Part shown: one piece after another, positions 5,944-9,876 of the stretch
Layout of the letters: every line of letters starts with the position of its first letter
Numbering within the stretch: position 1 is the first letter of the stretch
Origin: Nanobdellota archaeon
GTDB taxonomy: Archaea; Nanobdellota; Nanobdellia; Woesearchaeales; UBA12501
Assembly (NCBI GenBank): GCA_018812465.1
Contig: JAHJCS010000067.1
Location: forward strand, 1 to 9,876
Length of the DNA stretch: 9,876 nucleotides
Direction: 5' to 3'
The notes under the pieces: generated by a model
The model's database searches: none
What the model was told of the DNA's origin: nothing
Seen by the model: the letters and a program-made list of their open reading frames with translations, nothing else
Translations under genes and position numbers: made by a program

Positions 5944-8220
5944 ATGCCAGAACCACTAAACCTAAAGGTTGCAGAGGCAATCCAGGATGATGTAAATAAA
6001 GGCATTGTCAGGATAGATTCCAGTATAATGCAGCAGATTGGTGTTCGGCCAGGTGATATTGTTGAGATAAAAGGCGAAAGGTCCACTATGGGCATTGTTG
6101 ACCGGGCATATCCTGGAGATATTGGACTAAACATCATAAGGATGGATGGTATAACCAGAAGGAATTCTAAGACTGGAATCGGAGAGCTTGTCAATGTCAA
6201 GAAAGGAGATGTCAAAGAGGCTAAGAAAATAACCATCGCTCCTGCAAAAAAAGGCATCCAGGTCAGAGCACCTCAGAATGTTTTCAAACAGAACCTTCTT
6301 GGAAGAGCTGTAGTCAAAGGCGATATAATCGCAATGGGCGGAACAAAGAGGAGAAGGAACACAATGGCTCAGAGCCCTTTCTTTGATGAGGTATTCTCAA
6401 TGCTTGACGAAAGCATGATGAACTTTGGATTCGGAGACCTTAAATTCATTGTCATTGAGACTAATCCAAAGAGCGGACCAGCGCTCATAACAGACCTGAC
6501 TGAGATTGAGCTGAATCCAGAGGCAGTTGAGGTAAAGGAAGAGACTGTTCCAGACATTTCATATGAAGATATAGGAGGTCTTCAGGAAGAGATAAAGAAG
6601 ATAAGGGAGATGGTAGAGCTTCCATTGAAGCATCCAGAGATATTCGAGAGGCTTGGCATTGATGCACCAAAAGGAGTCCTGCTCCATGGACCTCCAGGTA
6701 CAGGTAAGACTCTTCTTGCAAAAGCAGTTGCTAATGAGACCCAGTCCAATTTCATACTAATAAACGGGCCTGAGATAATGTCAAAATATTACGGCCAGTC
6801 AGAAGAGAACTTAAGGAAGAAGTTTGATGATGCAGAGAAGAATGCTCCTTCAATAATATTCCTTGACGAGCTTGATGCTATAGGCCTGAAAAGAGAGGAG
6901 ACCAGAGGAGAGGTTGAGAGAAGGGTCGTTGCCCAGCTTCTTGCTCTTATGGACGGCTTAAAATCAAGAGGAAAAGTAGTTGTCATAGGTGCAACAAACA
7001 TCCCTAATCTCCTTGATCCTGCCCTGAGAAGGCCTGGAAGATTTGACAGGGAAGTTGATATAGGTGTTCCTGACAAGAGAGGAAGGCTTGACATCTTAAA
7101 GATCCATACCAGGAATATGCCGCTTGCAAAGAATGTGAATCTCAAAGATATCGCTGACATAACCCACGGATTTGTAGGTGCAGATCTTGCTGCTCTTGCA
7201 AAAGAAGCAGCAATGATAGTTCTCAGAAAGATATTGCCAGAGCTCAGGCTTCAGGAAGAAGAAGCAATCCCTCAAGAACTGCTTGAGAAGCTGAAGGTCG
7301 CTACAAAAGATTTCAAAGAAGCCCTGAAAGTAGTGAGGCCTTCTGCAATGAGAGAAGTGCTTGTCGAGATCCCTAATGTGAAATGGGAAGATGTGGGCGG
7401 GCTTGATACTGTCAAGCAGGAGCTAAAAGAAGCTGTTGAATGGCCTCTCAATTATCCAGATTCATTCAAGAGAATGGGCATAAAGCCTCCAAGAGGCATA
7501 CTATTGTACGGCGCTCCTGGAACAGGCAAGACAATGCTTGCAAAAGCAGTTGCCAATGAATCAAATGCTAATTTTATACTCGTGAAAGGCCCTGAACTGC
7601 TCTCAATGTGGGTTGGAGAGAGCGAGAGAGGAGTGAGGAAAGTCTTCCAGAGAGCAAGAGAAGTTGCTCCTGCAATCATATTCTTTGATGAGATTGATTC
7701 TTTAGCTCCAAGAAGAGGCATGGCCCAGGGAGCGCATGTGACAGAGACAGTTGTCAACCAGATGCTCACAGAGATGGACGGCTTAACCGAGATGCATGAT
7801 GTTGTTGTCATGGCTGCAACCAACAGGCCTGACATGCTTGACACTGCATTATTGAGGCCAGGAAGATTTGACAGGATAATACTTGCTCCAGTACCTGATA
7901 TTAAGACCCGAGAGAATATATTCAAGATTCACACCACGAACATGCCTCTCAAATCAGTTGATCTCATCAAGCTTGCTGAGAAGACAGAAGGTTATGTCGG
8001 AGCAGATATCGAAGCAATCTGCAGGGAAGCAGCGATTCTTGCCCTAAGAAAAGATATCAAGGCAAAGGAAGTTGGCATGAAGAACTTTGAGGAAGCCTTA
8101 AAGAAGGTCAGCCCTTCTGTGACAAAAGAGATTGACAAGGAATATCAGGATCTTCAGGACAAGTTCAGGCAGGCACGGGCCAAAGAGATGGCTGAAGAGA
8201 AGCCGAAGTATTTTGGATGA
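5944..8220 (+). CDS. cdc48: Cdc48/VCP (p97)-type AAA+ ATPase
   Basis: This is a hexameric unfoldase that pulls proteins apart through a central pore, likely feeding the archaeal proteasome. The 758 residues match the usual archaeal length. Residues 1 to about 190 form the N domain (double-psi barrel plus second subdomain) that binds substrates. D1 has Walker A GPPGTGKT (249-256), Walker B D308-E309, sensor GATN (349-352) and arginine fingers in RRPGRFDRE (362-370). D2 has Walker A GAPGTGKT (523-530), Walker B D582-E583 and RPGRFDR (638-644). Pore loops KYYGQSE and MWVGESE are both present. The Walker B region in D1 reads [13 protein letters not shown], where IAPKREE is more usual. The C-terminus ends KYFG, close to the HbYX proteasome-docking motif and to the LYG end of p97. 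TATA box and GAGGT support the start. All catalytic residues are present, so it should be active. Confidence 0.97.
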   Translation: MPEPLNLKVAEAIQDDVNKGIVRIDSSIMQQIGVRPGDIVEIKGERSTMGIVDRAYPGDIGLNIIRMDGITRRNSKTGIGELVNVKKGDVKEAKKITIAPAKKGIQVRAPQNVFKQNLLGRAVVKGDIIAMGGTKRRRNTMAQSPFFDEVFSMLDESMMNFGFGDLKFIVIETNPKSGPALITDLTEIELNPEAVEVKEETVPDISYEDIGGLQEEIKKIREMVELPLKHPEIFERLGIDAPKGVLLHGPPGTGKTLLAKAVANETQSNFILINGPEIMSKYYGQSEENLRKKFDDAEKNAPSIIFLDELDAIGLKREETRGEVERRVVAQLLALMDGLKSRGKVVVIGATNIPNLLDPALRRPGRFDREVDIGVPDKRGRLDILKIHTRNMPLAKNVNLKDIADITHGFVGADLAALAKEAAMIVLRKILPELRLQEEEAIPQELLEKLKVATKDFKEALKVVRPSAMREVLVEIPNVKWEDVGGLDTVKQELKEAVEWPLNYPDSFKRMGIKPPRGILLYGAPGTGKTMLAKAVANESNANFILVKGPELLSMWVGESERGVRKVFQRAREVAPAIIFFDEIDSLAPRRGMAQGAHVTETVVNQMLTEMDGLTEMHDVVVMAATNRPDMLDTALLRPGRFDRIILAPVPDIKTRENIFKIHTTNMPLKSVDLIKLAEKTEGYVGADIEAICREAAILALRKDIKAKEVGMKNFEEALKKVSPSVTKEIDKEYQDLQDKFRQARAKEMAEEKPKYFG

Positions 8221-8222
8221 TA

Positions 8223-9422
8223 TTATTCTAAGCCCTCAAACTCTTCTTCTTTTGGAAGAAGCGACTCGATGAATGTCTTTATCTCCTCAATCTTGAGCGC
8301 AGGATCATTCTCTTTTTCTCTTATCTTGTTCACATCTATCTCAAGGACTTTCCTGAAAACATAATGGCCGTGCATGTTCTTAATGAGGTAGTCTCCTGTG
8401 AAAGAGACATACTCCTTGAACTCCTCTTTTACTCTCTCTAAAAGCGCATTGTCCTCCTCTTCTGTCCTTTCTCTGTCTATCTCGCTGCCATACTCAATCC
8501 TTCTGCTTCCTTCTCCATCTTGTCTTGCTCTCTTCAGGGATTCATGCGCTCTTTTTACCATATTTCCAAAGAACTCATCTTCATACTCTTCTCCATATCC
8601 TCTTGAGAATTCTGATGATGATCCTGTTGGGATGCTTATATAACCTATATCAAGCACAAGATATCCTTTCTTCTTATCTGGAACACTCAAATGTAGATAC
8701 CCTTCTCCTTTAAGCCTCTCATGGCTCATTATATCCATAAAAACATCAATATAATCCTTGCCAAAATGCTTCTTTCCATACTCCAATATCTCTTTATGGA
8801 GCATATTCCTGTTCTTGTCATATTCTTTAATCTCAGTTATCATTGCATCAACATCAATTGCTGTAATCTCATTGAGCATCCTTACATATCTAGTTGGCAG
8901 ATTAAGCAGCACTTCATCAAATCTATCTTTTCCAAGAAGTGCAGCTATCTCTCTTCTTGACAAGACTCCTTCACTGCTCTGGTTCAGGAATAATGGTTTG
9001 ATTATCCTTTCCATTACATTGGCTGCCTTAGACATCTCATCATAATGGGACATCATCTGATAATAGACCTTGACAGCATTGGAATAATACTCTTCTGGAT
9101 TATATCTCCTGGCTCTTTCAGTGAAGATTTGCATAGCCTCTTCAATATCTTCATCTGTTGCATTAGCCATCCTTTCCTGTACTTCTGGAATATGCTTTCC
9201 AATACTATATAGATATTCAAGAAGAGGTAGTTCAAACCTCACAGAATTCCTGCATGAATCCATCTGTATCTTCTTGAATGAGACCAATGATTCTTCAAAA
9301 CCATATTTCTTCTTGAGGCCTTGTTCAATCCAGTCTCTGAGAGTGTAAATTGTCTTAGGCTTATAATTCTCAAGACTAAGGAAATCAACCAGCTTTTCCA
9401 ACCCTCCCTGATTATCTGCCAT
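8223..9422 (-). CDS. Unrecognised 399-aa charged helical protein converging on cdc48
   Basis: I do not recognise the family. There is no signal peptide or membrane segment, so it is likely cytoplasmic. Residues 1-235 are almost wholly helical and charged, with repeated aromatic pairs (EEYYSNAVKVYYQMMSHY at 110-127) that recall helical-repeat or TPR-like packing. A basic/alternating patch EGVLSRREIAALLGKDRFDEVL (151-172) could be a small helix-turn-helix. A short beta part follows (GYLHLSV, GYLVLDIGYISIP, 241-265). Then comes a very charged, probably disordered stretch (270-325), another mixed helix/strand section with KNMHGHYVFRKVLEI (348-362), and an acidic end EEEFEGLE. Its stop is two bases from the cdc48 stop, tail to tail. 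The start is fixed by a TATA box 23-30 bases before it; another ATG four bases upstream is out of frame. Confidence 0.85.
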   Translation of the reverse strand: MADNQGGLEKLVDFLSLENYKPKTIYTLRDWIEQGLKKKYGFEESLVSFKKIQMDSCRNSVRFELPLLEYLYSIGKHIPEVQERMANATDEDIEEAMQIFTERARRYNPEEYYSNAVKVYYQMMSHYDEMSKAANVMERIIKPLFLNQSSEGVLSRREIAALLGKDRFDEVLLNLPTRYVRMLNEITAIDVDAMITEIKEYDKNRNMLHKEILEYGKKHFGKDYIDVFMDIMSHERLKGEGYLHLSVPDKKKGYLVLDIGYISIPTGSSSEFSRGYGEEYEDEFFGNMVKRAHESLKRARQDGEGSRRIEYGSEIDRERTEEEDNALLERVKEEFKEYVSFTGDYLIKNMHGHYVFRKVLEIDVNKIREKENDPALKIEEIKTFIESLLPKEEEFEGLE

Positions 9423-9543
9423 CCATGGTTATTATTTAGGATAATATATAAATCTTATGTTATTATAGTATTCTATAGTGGTGACATCTACAAAGATGAG
9501 TTAATCTAGAATTGAATATGATATATTATGGGTAAACTGAGGT
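9423..9543. other. Intergenic gap with promoter of the 399-aa gene
   Basis: These 121 AT-rich bases hold the promoter of the 399-aa gene. At the far end GTAAAC (9532-9537) and GTTTAC (9542-9547) form a 6-bp hairpin that spans the stop codon of the small ferritin-like gene. It is not followed by a T-run on the minus strand, so a terminator role is doubtful. Confidence 0.45.
9445..9452 (-). promoter_or_regulatory. TATA box of the 399-aa gene (leaderless)
   Basis: The minus strand reads TTTATATA 23-30 bases before the ATG at 9422. Both octamer and distance are identical to those of the 314-aa gene. No Shine-Dalgarno sequence precedes the ATG, so the mRNA is probably leaderless. Confidence 0.65.
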
Positions 9544-9741
9544 TTACTCTGTTCCTAGAATCTTCATGAGCTCTTCTGCTATATTGACATGCGCAGTCTC
9601 CTGCTTTCTTATGCCCTTAATTATATCCTTCCATTCCTTTTTTTCAAGCATGTCCTCAAGCTTTTTGTAGAAATCAACCATATCCTGCTCAAGCTTCAGT
9701 ATTTCCCTGAAATAATACTCAATCTCATCCCTCTTAAGCAT
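9544..9741 (-). CDS. Half-ferritin / encapsulated-ferritin-like diiron protein
   Basis: The 65 residues form two amphipathic helices, half of a ferritin four-helix bundle, so a functional unit would be a dimer or larger. E18 in the first helix and E48-T-A-H51 (ExxH) in the second give E to E spacing of 30 and E to H of 33. From memory this is the spacing of the iron ligands E32, E62 and H65 in encapsulated ferritin (EncFtn). Y25 lies one turn-pair after E18, as often in ferritin-like helices. It is shorter than EncFtn at the C-terminus and no encapsulin shell gene or targeting tail is visible here. The start is supported by GAGGTGA at 9751-9745 on the minus strand. The gene overlaps the one upstream by eight bases, so translation is likely coupled. 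A non-metal helical hairpin is the alternative. Confidence 0.75.
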   Translation of the reverse strand: MLKRDEIEYYFREILKLEQDMVDFYKKLEDMLEKKEWKDIIKGIRKQETAHVNIAEELMKILGTE

Positions 9742-9876
9742 TCTTCACCTCTTTTGCTAGCTTTTCCAGCTTTGCCTTGTGCTCCTCTGACTGGTCCTTA
9801 AGGACCTTTATCAGGGCAGTTACTCTCTTCTTCTGCTCTTCAGTGAAATAGCTCTCAGGAATATACTCATTAATCT
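9734..9876 (-). CDS. 3' part of a gene, diverged ferritin-like helix (partial)
   Basis: The last 46 residues of a gene run off the right edge and stop at TAA (9736-9734), inside the start of the half-ferritin gene. The visible part is a charged helical stretch ending LIKVLKDQSEEHKAKLEKLAKEV. It lines up without gaps with the second helix of the neighbour (IIKGIRKQETAHVNIAEELMKIL): the I/L-K-x-I/L, Q, H, E and L-x-K positions are shared. The ExxH glutamate is Ser in this copy (SEEH). It may therefore be a tandem duplicate whose metal site is altered, or simply another ferritin-like helix. The match is short and charged helices align easily, so the relation is tentative. The upstream part is outside the window. 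Confidence 0.65.
   Translation of the reverse strand, partial: INEYIPESYFTEEQKKRVTALIKVLKDQSEEHKAKLEKLAKEVKNA
9745..9751 (-). promoter_or_regulatory. Ribosome binding site of the half-ferritin gene
   Basis: GAGGTGA on the minus strand lies inside the end of the upstream coding region, three bases before the ATG at 9741. It matches the anti-Shine-Dalgarno sequence well and indicates translation from a polycistronic mRNA. Confidence 0.55.

Noticed and set aside
6661..7920. Internal gene duplication in cdc48
   Set aside because: The similarity between the two halves is the normal D1/D2 AAA+ architecture of the family, not a recent duplication.
7452..7925. Minus-strand open frame of 157 codons opposite the cdc48 D2 domain
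   Set aside because: It lies fully opposite conserved AAA+ coding sequence and shows no motif of its own.

Overview
This is an AT-rich archaeal chromosome segment. A Cdc48/VCP-type AAA+ ATPase with two ATPase rings is the clearest gene. TATA-box promoters stand in front of four transcription units (two apparently leaderless, two with short leaders carrying anti-SD-matching GGTGA/GAGGT sites). The small genome-style packing, a SecB-like archaeal protein and a very large secreted protein suggest a DPANN-type lineage (Woesearchaeota/Pacearchaeota-like). That placement is inference; no rRNA or other strong taxonomic marker is present.

Layout. (1) Positions 1-4017, + strand: the last codons of an unidentified gene overlap by ATGA with a 1314-residue exported protein. 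This protein has a signal peptide, a beta-rich N-terminal part with all six cysteines, a TPR-like helical middle, a Gly/Ala-rich hydrophobic stretch, and a C-terminal module that looks like an ADP-ribosyltransferase (ART) fold domain of polymorphic toxins. (2) 4093-5037, - strand: a 314-residue protein that faintly resembles the TraB/ChaN-type fold but lacks the usual C-terminal His motif. (3) 5221-5637, + strand: a 138-residue SecB-like putative chaperone. (4) 5638-5943: a non-coding region packed with perfect hairpins and two direct copies of a covarying structured motif, possibly the ends of an IS200/IS605-derived element or omega-RNA-like RNA. (5) 5944-8220, + strand: Cdc48. (6) 8223-9422, - strand: an unrecognised 399-residue protein that converges on cdc48 with a 2-base gap. 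(7) 9544-9876, - strand: two overlapping genes. The complete one is a 65-residue half-ferritin with E-x29-E-x2-H spacing like encapsulated ferritins. The upstream partial one looks like a diverged relative of it.

How they fit together. Cdc48 and the SecB-like protein are both protein-quality-control candidates and lie in the same direction, but each has its own promoter, so co-regulation is not shown. The exported ART-like protein is a candidate effector for contact with other cells. The small ferritin pair suggests iron handling. The strongest candidates for something undescribed are the ART-like exported protein, the structured 5659-5863 region and the tandem half-ferritins.
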